Assembly (NCBI GenBank): GCA_016256075.1 | Contig: SDVU01000187.1 | Location: 1 to 18,341, forward strand | Length of the DNA stretch: 18,341 bases | DNA from: Dictyocoela muelleri | Lineage: Eukaryota > Microsporidia | Direction: 5' to 3' | In this document: in pieces, positions 1-7,860 of the stretch | How the letters are laid out: each line of letters opens with the position of its first letter | How positions within the stretch are numbered: the stretch's first letter is position 1 | The notes under the pieces: generated by a model | The model's database searches: none | The model's input: the letters and a program-made list of their open reading frames with translations, nothing else | Told to the model about the DNA's origin: nothing | Position numbers and translations under genes: made by a program

Positions 1-77
1 TTAAAAGTTTGTCGAATAATTGCATAATTCGACAAAAAATCAATGCAATTATTCGACTTTGTCGAATAATTGCATTG
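1..77. repeat. Nested hairpins built on GTCGAATAATTGCAT
   Basis: The motif GTCGAATAATTGCAT occurs in both orientations. Bases 41-77 form a perfect hairpin with 17-base arms and a three-base loop, and bases 8-38 form a second, shorter hairpin from the same motif. This could be the end of an inverted-repeat element that extends left of the window. No transposase is visible here. Confidence 0.6.
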
Positions 78-778
78 CCGTTATATAAATATTAACCAAA
101 TTATTTATACATTTTAAATATTTATACAAAAATAGACACTTATAAAAAAATACCTATAAATAACATATCAAAAGAATTGTCGGCACTACCCCGTTCAGTA
201 TCAAGTTTTTCCTTGGTTAAAATAATTTGAAATATAGGTAAAATAAATTGAAATATGAACTCGTATATTAGCCTTTTTAGAACCGTAGTAAAATTTAGAA
301 TAGTAAAAAACTAAAATAAAAAATTTATAAACCAAATTATTTCTAGTTCAATAATTCAGGATAATTTTTTTTTAAAATCATTTAAATATTTATAATTTGC
401 CTAATTTGGTAAATACAAAAGGGTGCATATATTTATTAATTTTGTTAAAAAAATATCTTTTTAATTTATTGACAAGGATTTTAGTGTATTAATCATTTTT
501 TAAGCTTTTAACAACATTAATTTCATGATGGCCTCGAAGTGAGTGATTAACTAGACTCAAATATCTTTTCGGGTTTAAATAACATTAAATTTTTAAAATA
601 TTAATATTATTTAAAATCGAAAAGGATTGTATTATATTTTGAATTTTTAATAGCATATATTCCTATTTATTTTTCTCCTCGCGTAAAAATCTCGCTGCTG
701 AAGTGATAGTGGGTTTTTTTTTGTTTTAGGGATATATAGGTATTATTTTTAGGTATCATTTGTGTATAAATATTTAAA
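78..778. other. AT-rich stretch without a gene
   Basis: No reading frame of useful length is present. The only notable points are a motif at 181-205 (core CCCCGTTCA) that recurs at about 10,473-10,492, and a weak tRNA-Leu-like segment at 527-588, listed separately. Confidence 0.6.
527..588 (+). pseudogene. Possible decayed tRNA-Leu-like segment
   Basis: The order GATGGCC, then GTGATTAA, then GACTCAAATATC, then CGGGTTTAAAT resembles the acceptor start, D-arm, anticodon arm and T-arm of a eukaryotic tRNA-Leu. The stems do not pair well and the acceptor 3' strand is not recognisable, so at best this is a relic. Chance resemblance in AT-rich DNA is possible. Confidence 0.2.
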
Positions 779-1041
779 ATGGGTCTATAATAGCAAGAAA
801 ATGTGTCTGTAACTCTGAGAAAATGTGACTATAACTCTGAAAAAATGGGTTAATGAGTTTGGGAAAAAATAAGTTCATAACTTTGGAAAAGAGGTATATA
901 ACTTTATAAAATTTTTTTATAACTTTGCTAAAATATGTCTATAATTTCGCGAAGATGTGTCTATAACATTGGGAAAATTTGTTTATAACTCTAAAAAAAT
1001 GTGTTATATCTTTAATAAAATGGGTCTATAACTATGAGAAA
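779..1041 (+). repeat. 22-base satellite, type A, about 12 units
   Basis: About twelve degenerate tandem units of roughly 22 bases share the core GTCTATAACTCTGAAAA preceded by ATGGG or ATGTG. The same repeat appears on the opposite strand at 17,505-17,582 and 18,209-18,341. It shares its period and the GGGTC / TGAAA landmarks with the type B array, so the two probably have a common origin. Confidence 0.85.
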
Positions 1042-1120
1042 CCCGCGTCTTCGGCATATTTGCAAAAGAAAAAAATATATCTCGGTATAGTTTTCATGTG
1101 TTAAAAAGTATATAAAATAA

Positions 1121-1265
1121 ATATGAAATTATGGTGTCAATGAGTATGAAATATGGGTTCAATAATTATGGAATTGGGATCAAAAAAGTATGAAATTAAA
1201 TAAATAAGTATGAAATAATAGATCAATATCTATTAAATTGGAGATAAATAAGTATGAAAAGGGTT
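1121..1265 (+). repeat. 22-base satellite, type B, about 7 units
   Basis: Seven degenerate units of about 22 bases each begin TATGAAAT and contain GGGTCAATAAG or a near variant. This is a rotation of the unit at 2,926-3,115 and of the inverted block at 17,385-17,478. Confidence 0.75.
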
Positions 1266-1608
1266 GTATTATAAACAGGCGTGGACTTTTTTACATGAAT
1301 CTAATTTAAGTATTTGATAACATAATTATTTTTTAATTAATAATAAGGTGTTTAATAAAATTAAATGAAGGTCAATGGGTCAGATAGCTCAGTGGTTGAG
1401 ACTCTTGAATCTAGCATTTAAGTATCATGGTTCAAATCCCGCTGACGTCACTATTTAATAAATAATGAGGAATGACATTACGCAGTCATAACTATATAAT
1501 TATAGTAATATGTCACGCGCGCACCCCTTGATATATTCCAAACGAGAGACATTTTATATTTTTTTATATTTTTATATTTTATTTTTTTAACAATATTCTA
1601 ATATTTTG

Positions 1609-1687
1609 GGCATCAGCGGGACTTGAACCCAGATAGTTCATTCTGAAACAGAAGTTACTTATCACTCCACTAAATAACCTGATAATT
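1609..1687 (-). pseudogene. tRNA-like module in left end of the 723-base element
   Basis: On the minus strand this ends with GGGTTCAAGTCCCGC (a good T-arm and B box) and TGATGCC as an acceptor 3' strand. An A-box-like TTTAGTGGAG lies near its 5' side. Only about four of seven acceptor bases pair (ATCA with TGAT) and the anticodon arm is poor, so it is tRNA-derived rather than a working tRNA gene. Its 3' end points toward the element's outer end. Confidence 0.6.
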
Positions 1688-2055
1688 TTAAACGAATTAT
1701 ATATAATTATATAATTATATAATTTAAATTTAAATAAAATTTTAAAGAAAATTTATATTTTAATGGTAATTATTATTTATGAATGATAAATAAATTTTTA
1801 TGAATTAAAAAATGATGTTAAATGTTTTGGATAAAGTTCTTATAAATGAAGGATTCTAGAAATAATCATAAGTTCCAAAACGATAAATATGAAATTAGAC
1901 ATGAAAGAAATCTATTATGGTAAAATTATTTCAAATACTGTGTATAAGTTTAATATGAAGATTTGTGTAGGAAAATTTAAAAAAGGTATTGAATAATAAA
2001 ATTTAATAAGAGTTCATTTTCATTATTATATATATATATATTTTATTATTATAGT

Positions 2056-2130
2056 TCTATCATAATTTAGTTGAGTGGTCGGTAACATTTGTATTAGTTG
2101 AAGCATTTGGGCTCAAGTCCCGCTGATGCC
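2056..2130 (+). pseudogene. tRNA-like module in right end of the 723-base element
   Basis: This mirrors the left module: A-box-like TAGTTGAGTGGTCGG, T-arm GGGCTCAAGTCCCGC and acceptor strand TGATGCC. As on the left, only part of the acceptor pairs. The T-arm to acceptor part is nearly identical between the two modules, while the anticodon regions differ. Confidence 0.6.
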
Positions 2131-2386
2131 AAAAAAATATTAGAAAATTAGTTAAAAAATATAAAAATATAAAAATATAAAAAAATATTAAATGTCTCGT
2201 GTTTGGCATATGTCACGCGATGCGCGCGTGACATAATATACAGTTGTTTCAGAGTGGTATAGCTGATTAAGACTTGTCCTTATATGACAATGAAGCAGAA
2301 GGGACTCTCCTAGGTGTGAGGATGAGCGCATCGACGCATCTCGGCAAAATAAGTATAAAAAAAATTATGAAGAGTTACTAATTACC

Positions 2387-2728
2387 AGCTGGCCGGCGTT
2401 TCATCCCATAATATTCAAGACACCTAATTTTTTTATATTACAAAAACAACTTTAAAAAATGTAACAAACTATTTATAAGTGGTAATGATTTTAAATATTC
2501 AGAAGATTTTTATTTTAAGGATAAAATTATTGAATATAATACTTTTCCAGGAATACAATTTTTAAAGACAATTACATCCTTATTGAAAATTAAGAATAAA
2601 ATTTGATTTTATTTTAACGTTATAAATTTTAGATTTTATTAATTAGTTAATTCTATTTAAAGTTGTTTTTGTAATTTTTAAAAAAAATTAGGGATCTTGA
2701 ATATTATGGAACGAAACGCCGGCCAGCC
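2387..2728. mobile_element. 342-base MITE-like element with GCTGGCCGGCG ends
   Basis: This is the second insertion in copy 1. A perfect 9-base duplication CTAATTACC lies at 2,378-2,386 and 2,729-2,737. The ends read AGCTGGCCGGCGTTTC and, on the other strand, GGCTGGCCGGCGTTTC. The inverted repeat continues for about 75 bases through CCATAATATTCAAGA, CCTAATTTTTTT and ACAAAAACAACTTTAAA. No coding frame is present. A 9-base duplication is typical of Mutator-like and some Merlin elements, but the family cannot be assigned from the ends alone. Confidence 0.85.
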
Positions 2729-2925
2729 CTAATTACCTGTATCCTGCTTAGTCATTGATAAAACGAAAATTGCGTTTACAGCTGGGCTTCTGGGTAGCTT
2801 AAAAGTGACGTATTATTAAAACAACAAGAGGAAAAGGTTTAAAGACCACGGTAATAGACAACTCTCAGGATTGGCAGCTATGGATGTTGTCAGCATGTAA
2901 TATAATATATATGAAAGGTCAAAAA

Positions 2926-3115
2926 AATGAGACGATGAGTCAATAATAATTAAATGATAAGTCAATAATATTGATGCTGGGTTAATAATAATAAATGATA
3001 GGTCAACAATAATGCAACGATGGGTCAATAATAATGAAATTATGGGTCAATATAATGAAATGATGGGTCAATATTAGTGCAACGATGTGTCAATTATAAT
3101 AAAATTGGCTGTATA
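2926..3115 (+). repeat. 22-base satellite, type B, about 8 units
   Basis: Eight units of 20-22 bases share the core GATGGGTCAATAATAATGAA. The array starts just after the 3' end of dispersed-repeat copy 1. Some neighbouring units alternate ATGAAA and GTGCAA endings, hinting at a 44-base higher-order unit. The strand given is that of the GGGTC core. Confidence 0.85.
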
Positions 3116-3183
3116 ATATATTATTTGGATAGGATTCGTGAATATTTCATTATCTAATATTGATTTGGATGAATGAGACCACT

Positions 3184-3412
3184 CTCAGCCTCACACCTCG
3201 GGAATCTTCTTCTATGTCATTGTCATCTTAGAAAAATATTTGCCTGATATTTTAAAAACAATTAGAATTGAATAATAATATATTTGTACTGGGTAGCTAA
3301 ATTATATTACGAAATTGTTTATTTGTTGTATTGACGCCAAAGAGATCGAACTGAGAATGGTAGATTCTGCCATCTGTTTTGTTAACAGCTGGGCTAATCG
3401 GCTCTAGGAATA
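3184..3412 (-). repeat. Diverged relative of the tRNA-headed repeat (fragmentary)
   Basis: The minus strand has a tRNA-like head (about 3,331-3,407) with AGCCCAGCTGTTAAC as D-arm or A box, CAGTTCGATCTC as T-arm, and GCC near the start facing GGC near the end. A block at 3,184-3,228 matches the family body (ATGACAATGACATAGAAGAA, then AGGTGTGAGG). The sequence between these parts does not match the main family. It is either a separate subfamily or an old, rearranged copy. Confidence 0.5.
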
Positions 3413-3526
3413 TCTATAAAACTTAAAATTTCGTGATTATATTAAAAATAATATTCAAATATTTGATTTATTAATACAGATAATATAAATAATAAGATTA
3501 TATCAATAAGGTAAATATCCCCGGTT

Positions 3527-3913
3527 TTATAGTTCAAAGAATGAGCATATACTTACAAAACCGTCGTTTTTAATTTGCACAACAAGCCTCAGTGTTTTTT
3601 TATTCCCGGAATCCCGGAAAGATATCGTAAAAGCCTCCTTCAAGTCACCATTGAGCATTTTTTTTGCTATGTAACGTATATTTATACCCATAATACTTCT
3701 ATTTCCTTCCGATGATTTTTTAAAGACATCCGGGTCAATATCATACGAAAAGGTTTTGAAAACCAAATCGACAATATTGTTTGCTTTCGTAATATATTCC
3801 TCAAATAACAGATCTTCTTTACCAAATGTTTTATGCTTATTATAATGGTATTATGCCGAATAATTTCTGGTAAAAAAATATTTTAATTTATTAATTCCGG
3901 AATTCAAAGAATA
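3527..3913 (-). pseudogene. Downstream part of an unrecognised reading frame (possible gene remnant)
   Basis: I do not recognise this protein. The minus strand from 3,841 down to 3,527 is open for about 104 codons before a stop, with no ATG near its start. It is rich in K, I, N and F and ends VSICSFFEL. It lies in exactly the same frame as the 242-codon frame just upstream (3,914-4,642), separated by a TAA directly after that frame and a second TAA about 25 codons later. A frame this long is unlikely by chance at this AT content. Likely explanations are one decayed gene, two exons with an unseen intron, or two neighbouring short genes. No membrane segment or known motif is evident; the visible segment is mixed charged and hydrophobic, with GINIRYIAKKML probably helical. 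Confidence 0.45.
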
Positions 3914-4549
3914 TTACTGCTGCATCAAATCCTTAAATGTAGTTGCCATTTTTTCGAAAAACGTCTTATTTTCTAAATATATTTTGTTTACTGAAATTTT
4001 TCGACCATTTAAATGACTTCCTGATAAAAACCTTTTTATGAACGAAAAAATAAATTCGGCTATATCAATATAATCCATAATCCCTTTTATTTCTATTTTA
4101 TTCTGAATTATAAACATATTCACTGCCCTAAATATATCGATAATTTGTTCTGAGTCAATATTAAAAGACTTGTATGTTCTCAGTATGACATTAATTCGTT
4201 CCGAATATGAATTCACATTTTCTATTGAAATTCGAAAATTGGTTTGTATAAATTCTTTTATAAGCTTGAGTAACTTTTTCATAAAATGGTTATCTGAGGA
4301 ATCCCTATCGAAAATTGCCTTAAAGTTATAATATGGATCTTCTGGCGGGTCACTTCCGTTACTATTTGTTACTCTTCCATAATTATCATTCTTTATAATA
4401 ATAAGATTTGCACAGTAAACATGCTCTTTACCTCTATTGTTACGATTATTAGATTTATTATATCCGCTTAAATTTCGTTTATGAATTGACATCAATATTT
4501 CCGATACGCGTTCAATTAATTTTTCATCCGACATTTCTTTATAATGCAT
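3914..4549 (-). CDS. Unrecognised 211-residue protein, the longest open frame in the window
   Basis: This is the best host-gene candidate, with no function assigned. The ATG at 4,547-4,549 starts MHYKEMSDEKLIERVSEIL. The frame is also open for 31 codons upstream, to a TAA at 4,643-4,645, but has no earlier ATG, so either the N-terminus lies here or an upstream exon is missing. The protein appears soluble: an amphipathic N-terminal helix, an Asn-rich stretch at about residues 30-42 (NKSNNRNNRGK), then long predicted helices with alternating Ile/Leu/Phe and Lys/Glu. There are no cysteine clusters and no clear transmembrane segment. Its TAA stop is followed, in the same frame, by another long open stretch. 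The neighbours are repeats. It could be a live lineage-specific gene or an early-stage relic; I lean slightly to the latter. Confidence 0.5.
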   Translation of the reverse strand: MHYKEMSDEKLIERVSEILMSIHKRNLSGYNKSNNRNNRGKEHVYCANLIIIKNDNYGRVTNSNGSDPPEDPYYNFKAIFDRDSSDNHFMKKLLKLIKEFIQTNFRISIENVNSYSERINVILRTYKSFNIDSEQIIDIFRAVNMFIIQNKIEIKGIMDYIDIAEFIFSFIKRFLSGSHLNGRKISVNKIYLENKTFFEKMATTFKDLMQQ

Positions 4550-4824
4550 AAAAGGAAAAAGTTCAATTTTATCAATTTTAAAATTTAAAATATCTTGTAT
4601 TAAGTTAATGTTGTATCGAAATATAAAGATAGAAAATTTCAGTTAGCCCTTAATCAGATCATTTAGTTTTTAATTTTAGTTCAATCATGTCTTATCTCGA
4701 TTTAGACTTTTTTTAAAATATTGCAGCTTCATTAACGGCATTTCTTAAGTCCTCATCAATTTTTCATGAACAATTATTTCCTTTACAACTGGTTTTTTAA
4801 ATATTGATGTTTTACTTATATATA

Positions 4825-5283
4825 TTATATATTACATGCTGACAACATCCATAGCTGCCGACCCGGAAAGTTGTCTCCTACCGTAGTCTTTAGACCTTTG
4901 GTTCTTTTTTTCATTAATAAGTCACTCCTAAGCTACTCAGTAGCCCAGTTGTATACGCGATTTTCGTTTTATCAATGACTCAGCAGGAAACAGGTAATTA
5001 TTGGCTTTTCGTGAATTTTTATTTTTTACTTTTTTTTACCGAGATGCGTTGCCGCATTCATCCCCACACCTAAGAGAGTCCCTTCTGCTTCATTATCATA
5101 TTAGACCAAGTCTTAATCGGCTATACCACACTGGAAATACTGTATATTATACTATAATTATTAGTTACGACCGCTTAATGTCATTCCCTCATTATTTATT
5201 AAAGAGTTAAGTTAGCGGGATTCGAACCTCGATACTTAAATTTTACATTCTAGAGTGTTAAACACTGAGCTATTTGGCTAGGA
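4825..5283 (-). repeat. tRNA-headed dispersed repeat, copy 2, full length
   Basis: This uninterrupted copy of about 459 bases is on the minus strand. The tRNA-like head (5,212-5,283) reads AGCTCAGTGTTTAACACTC, then GAGGTTCGAATCCCGC. The body and the 3' end GGATGTTGTCAGCATG (about 4,835-4,850) match the other full copies. It is the best-preserved reference for the family in this window. Short open frames inside it (for example 5,001-5,210 on the plus strand) are not genes. Confidence 0.85.
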
Positions 5284-5293
5284 TGTTTTATTT

Positions 5294-5767
5294 TCATAAA
5301 ATATTATCGTTTGAATTGTGATTCCACCATAATTCTAATATCTTTAATTTATTTCTACATGTTTCTCCAAATTTGTTACAAACATTTTTTATTTTTCTTT
5401 CGCTTTCGTATAACTTCTCTAGAATAAGATTAGAAAATAAGGATAGAAATAGGCGATATTCTTCATAAAATTTATAAGAATAAATTTTAATTTTTTTAAT
5501 ATATTGTTCTATGACGAACAATATCTTCAACAATGGCATTTTTGAAATTATTGTGAGTATATTGAGGTGAATAAACAGTGAAAAGAGTGTATTTAAAAAA
5601 TTAGAAGCAATACCACTATCATCATTACGTTGAAAATTAAAGATGATTTTTCAACAGTTTTTGTAAATTAAAAAATTTTTTTTTGATACTTTAAAATAGC
5701 TGGATAGCATTTTTTCATATTTTGCAAAATTTCCTCGCATAAACAAAATGAATTTTATACATCGCAT
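5294..5767 (-). pseudogene. Unrecognised 157-codon frame with one internal TGA
   Basis: The protein is unrecognised. On the minus strand the frame runs from an ATG at 5,765-5,767 (MRCIKFILFMRG) to the stop at 5,294, with one TGA at 5,651-5,653 after codon 38. The 118-codon part after the TGA is open and includes an internal Met at 5,537-5,539. Two hydrophobic stretches (around NTLFSLFIHLNILTII and RLFLSLFSNLIL) could be membrane or buried helices, and the C-terminal third is Lys/Glu-rich with two cysteines (NVCNKFGETCRNK). The start lies 15 bases from the Merlin insertion site, so the element probably displaced whatever lay upstream of it. It may be a decayed gene, or the ATG at 5,539 may start a short real one. 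Confidence 0.35.
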
Positions 5768-5816
5768 TTTAAATTTCTAGTCCTTTACTGGGGTGGGTTT
5801 TACGATTCGGGCCGCA

Positions 5817-5848
5817 AAAAAACGAGCGCCCACGGCAAGAGCGCTCAA
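5817..5848 (-). terminator. GC-rich hairpin and T-run after the tRNA-like segment
   Basis: GAGCGC (5,824-5,829) pairs with GCGCTC (5,841-5,846). On the minus strand, downstream of the tRNA-like segment, the order is a TTTT, this hairpin, then a seven-T run (5,817-5,823). T-runs end RNA polymerase III transcripts, so this may mark the end of a small RNA. It is equally possibly just subterminal transposon structure. Confidence 0.35.
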
Positions 5849-5850
5849 AA

Positions 5851-5924
5851 CTTCCTTTGCGAGAATCGAACCCACAGATTACCCGGGTAAAGAAGCCCAA
5901 CACAGTACCGTTAGCTAGAAGGTT
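5851..5924 (-). pseudogene. tRNA-like segment inside the Merlin left end
   Basis: The minus strand shows TAGCTAACGGTA (D-arm or A-box-like), an anticodon hairpin TTGGG / CCCGG around a loop containing TTCTTT, and a good T-arm GTGGG-TTCGATT-CTCGC, followed by AAAGGAA as acceptor strand. Only about four acceptor pairs form and the D-stem is not paired, so it is a relic. If the loop is read conventionally the anticodon could be TCT (Arg), but the loop has eight bases and this is uncertain. It lies 60 bases inside the transposon's left end. Confidence 0.5.
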
Positions 5925-6011
5925 TTAAATATTATTTTATTACATATATATTTAATAATTTTTAAATTTTTAATTATGAACTGTGGTTTTACAAAAGTTT
6001 TAATAAATAAC

Positions 6012-6146
6012 GTTTATTTAAATTATGTTTATTTAATAATGTTTATTTATAAATTATTTATTTAAAAAAGGTTTATTTATATAATGTTTATTTATAAATT
6101 GTTTATAAAAAAAACGTTTATTTGAATTATGTTTATTTAAAAAAAG
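6012..6146 (+). repeat. 15-base tandem repeat in the Merlin 5' region
   Basis: About nine units are based on GTTTATTTAAATTAT with small length changes. They lie between the left inverted end and the transposase start. Such arrays often arise by slippage in non-coding parts of elements, and no function is evident. Confidence 0.75.
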
Positions 6147-6427
6147 ATTACTTAATTCGCTTAGTATCTATATCATTTTTTATTTGTTAATATTCCTTTA
6201 TATCGACAATGGAACCAATACCATTCCATAGATAAAAAAAAAATTCAAACATATATCTTCTAATTAGTTCTGTTTCTAAATGTTGACCAATCAATAATTA
6301 ACGACATATACTCGTATATAATTGATCACTAAAAAGATAAATAAAGTGAAATTTTTTTTATGATAGAAAACTTCATCAAATATTTTTTTTCAATAATGAA
6401 GAAGAAACATATATAAACACACCTGAT

Positions 6428-7306
6428 ATGAGAAGAAAAGACTTTGAAGAATTAAGAGATCTGGATATAAAGGAAACTATAAAGGTTTTACAGGAATTTG
6501 GGATGATAAAATCATCTGTCATTTGTGAAGGCTGTGGTAATATATTAAACAATATACATTATGAAAAAGACAGAAATCCCCAGTTTCGGTGCAAAAATCG
6601 GCGATGTACCCTAAAAACTAATTACAATATGACCAAAAATACAATATTTCATTATTCAAAATTAGATTATGAAAATGTTTTGGAAATATTATATCAGTTT
6701 AGTTGCAGAAGAACGGTTTCCGATACTTTTGAAAGTTTGAACATTTCAAAAAAAACCCTAATAGCTTTCTATATACTTTTTAGACAAATTTTAACCTTTT
6801 TTTTAGACAAAACAAGCAAGAAAATCGGTGGTGATGGATTTATCATACATTTTGATATAACACCAATGACACATAGACATGGTGTATTTAAAAGATAAAA
6901 TCCATCTAATACAGTTTGGGTGGTGGGTGCCGTAGATATTTACCGAAGGAGATGTTTTTAAAAATTATTATCTTCAGATCATGAAATGATTTGTTTAGAT
7001 TTTTGGAAGATATGATTTTTCCGGGATCTGTCGTTCATACTGATTCTCATAGATCATATTTAACTTTATCATATCTCATATTTATACATTTTACTGTAAG
7101 CCATTCAAGAGAATTGGTGTCGAGGTGGTATTCATACAAATTGGATCGAAGGAATATTCGGATCACAGAAAAAAATGCAAAGAAGTAAGATTCTAATTGA
7201 AGTGGTGCAGATAATTTAGATATATTTTTATCAGAATTTTTGTTTTAGGTATACATATGACGCGTGGAATAGAAAAATGGCTTTTGTAAAAATTTTACAG
7301 TTTTAA
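6428..7306 (+). pseudogene. Merlin/ISXO2-like DDE transposase relic
   Basis: This encodes the cut-and-paste transposase of the surrounding element. The ATG at 6,428 opens 156 codons. A zinc-ribbon-like set C33, C36, C55, C60 comes first, then a helical region, then KIGGDGFIIHFD with the first catalytic Asp at residue 143. The frame stops at TAA (6,896-6,898), immediately followed in frame by NPSNTVWVVGAVDI, a conserved block of the family. The second Asp lies in GSVVHTDSHRSY (7,042-7,044) in another frame. The catalytic Glu is in HTNWIEGIF (7,148-7,150) in a third frame, and the C-terminus YDAWNRKMAF ends at 7,306. The spacing of about 63 and 35 residues fits DDE Merlin enzymes. At least one stop and three frame changes make it inactive. 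The residue after the first Asp is Ile instead of the usual Glu. Confidence 0.85.
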
Positions 7307-7519
7307 AATTTGTTTTTATAAATTTAGATGAATATAAATTTTTTAACTTTACTATTAATATATTATAATTTTTTAAAAAGAAAATGAGCGATTAAAAGAA
7401 AAAAAAAATATTTTACCTATGCGGACCGTTTTCTATTCTTTACATATTTAAGTAAACATGTTTTTTTACGATTCTGGCGCATTCTGCGGCCCGAATCGTA
7501 AAACCAACACCCTTTACTG

Positions 7520-7860
7520 AATAACTTCATCCACAAATCTTTAATTTTTTCTTTCATGTTATTAATCTTAATTAAATCATTCGCAATATTTCAATTTTGA
7601 ATTTTTTTAAAACCCGGTTTAATCAAAATCTATGATACTTTGGTCTGTTTTGATTACTGGTATTAACAAAATCTCTATGTTTTTCATTTTCTATTTTTAG
7701 TTATATCTTTTAAAATTTCCTTCCCACTTAAACGACATTCGCTCGTTTATTTTTATAAACGCAAACCTCACGTTTTTATTGCAATATTTTGTATTTATTT
7801 TTGGCAAACTCTTACTGTTACATTTTTACTGACGAAATTTCCGAACGAATAAATATTTCT
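7520..7860. other. AT-rich spacer without a convincing gene
   Basis: Minus-strand translation gives only short open stretches such as NNMKEKIKDLWMKLFS next to the Merlin duplication. They lead toward the frame at 5,294-5,767 but are not in its frame. There is no repeat family I recognise. Confidence 0.5.

Larger units (their letters stand above)
1511..2233. mobile_element. 723-base inverted-ended element with tRNA-like modules in both ends
   Basis: This non-coding element is inserted in copy 1 of the dispersed repeat. Both ends begin TGTCACGCGCGC and the inverted similarity runs about 170 bases inward (1,511-1,687 against 2,056-2,233). It includes AAACGAGAGACATTT / AAACACGAGACATTT and a shared GGCATCAGCGGGACTTGA. 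The flanking TAATA at 1,506-1,510 and 2,234-2,238 is a plausible 5-base target duplication. The right end is itself a small palindrome (TGTCACGCG ... CGCGTGACA, 2,211-2,233). The 370-base centre is AT-rich and has no reading frame, so any transposase would have to come from elsewhere. The superfamily is unknown. Confidence 0.8.
1379..2913 (+). repeat. tRNA-headed dispersed repeat, copy 1, split by two insertions
   Basis: This is a SINE-like repeat whose parts lie at 1,379-1,510, 2,234-2,386 and 2,738-2,913, adding up to about 461 bases. That matches the uninterrupted copies at 4,825-5,283 and 10,757-11,214. The head (1,379-1,446) looks tRNA-derived: GTCAG at the start pairs with CTGAC at the end, AGCTCAGTGGTTGAG is a D-arm or A box, and GGTTCAAATCC is a T-arm or B box. 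The body carries blocks shared by all copies: AATGACATTA, CAGTTGTT, GCTGATTAAGACTTG, CAATGAAGCAGAAGGGACTC, CGACGCATCTCGGC, GTATCCTGCT, GGCTTCTGGGTAGCTT and GGATGTTGTCAGCATG. RNA polymerase III transcription of the head is likely from the family type but is not shown here. No coding capacity was seen. Confidence 0.85.
5791..7510 (+). mobile_element. Merlin (IS1016/ISXO2-like) DNA transposon, ends intact, transposase decayed
   Basis: The element spans 1,720 bases with a perfect 9-base target duplication CCTTTACTG at 5,782-5,790 and 7,511-7,519, in line with the 8-9 base duplications known for Merlin. The terminal inverted repeats are about 26 bases with two mismatches: GGGTGGGTTTTACGATTCGG at the left and GTGTTGGTTTTACGATTCGG read inward from the right, both continuing GCCGCA. 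Inside are a minus-strand tRNA-like segment, a 15-base tandem repeat and a plus-strand transposase relic. Well-matched ends beside a broken transposase suggest insertion of an already defective copy mobilised in trans, or moderate age. Confidence 0.9.

Noticed and set aside
1379-1448. Functional tRNA genes at the repeat heads
   Set aside because: They have good A- and B-box-like blocks but poorly paired acceptor and anticodon arms, and each is joined to the same conserved body, so they are repeat heads.
3527-5767. Reassigned stop codons in the host genes
   Set aside because: One frame would need TAA as sense and the other TGA, and the transposon relics show ordinary mixed stops and frame changes. 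Decay or introns explain this more simply.
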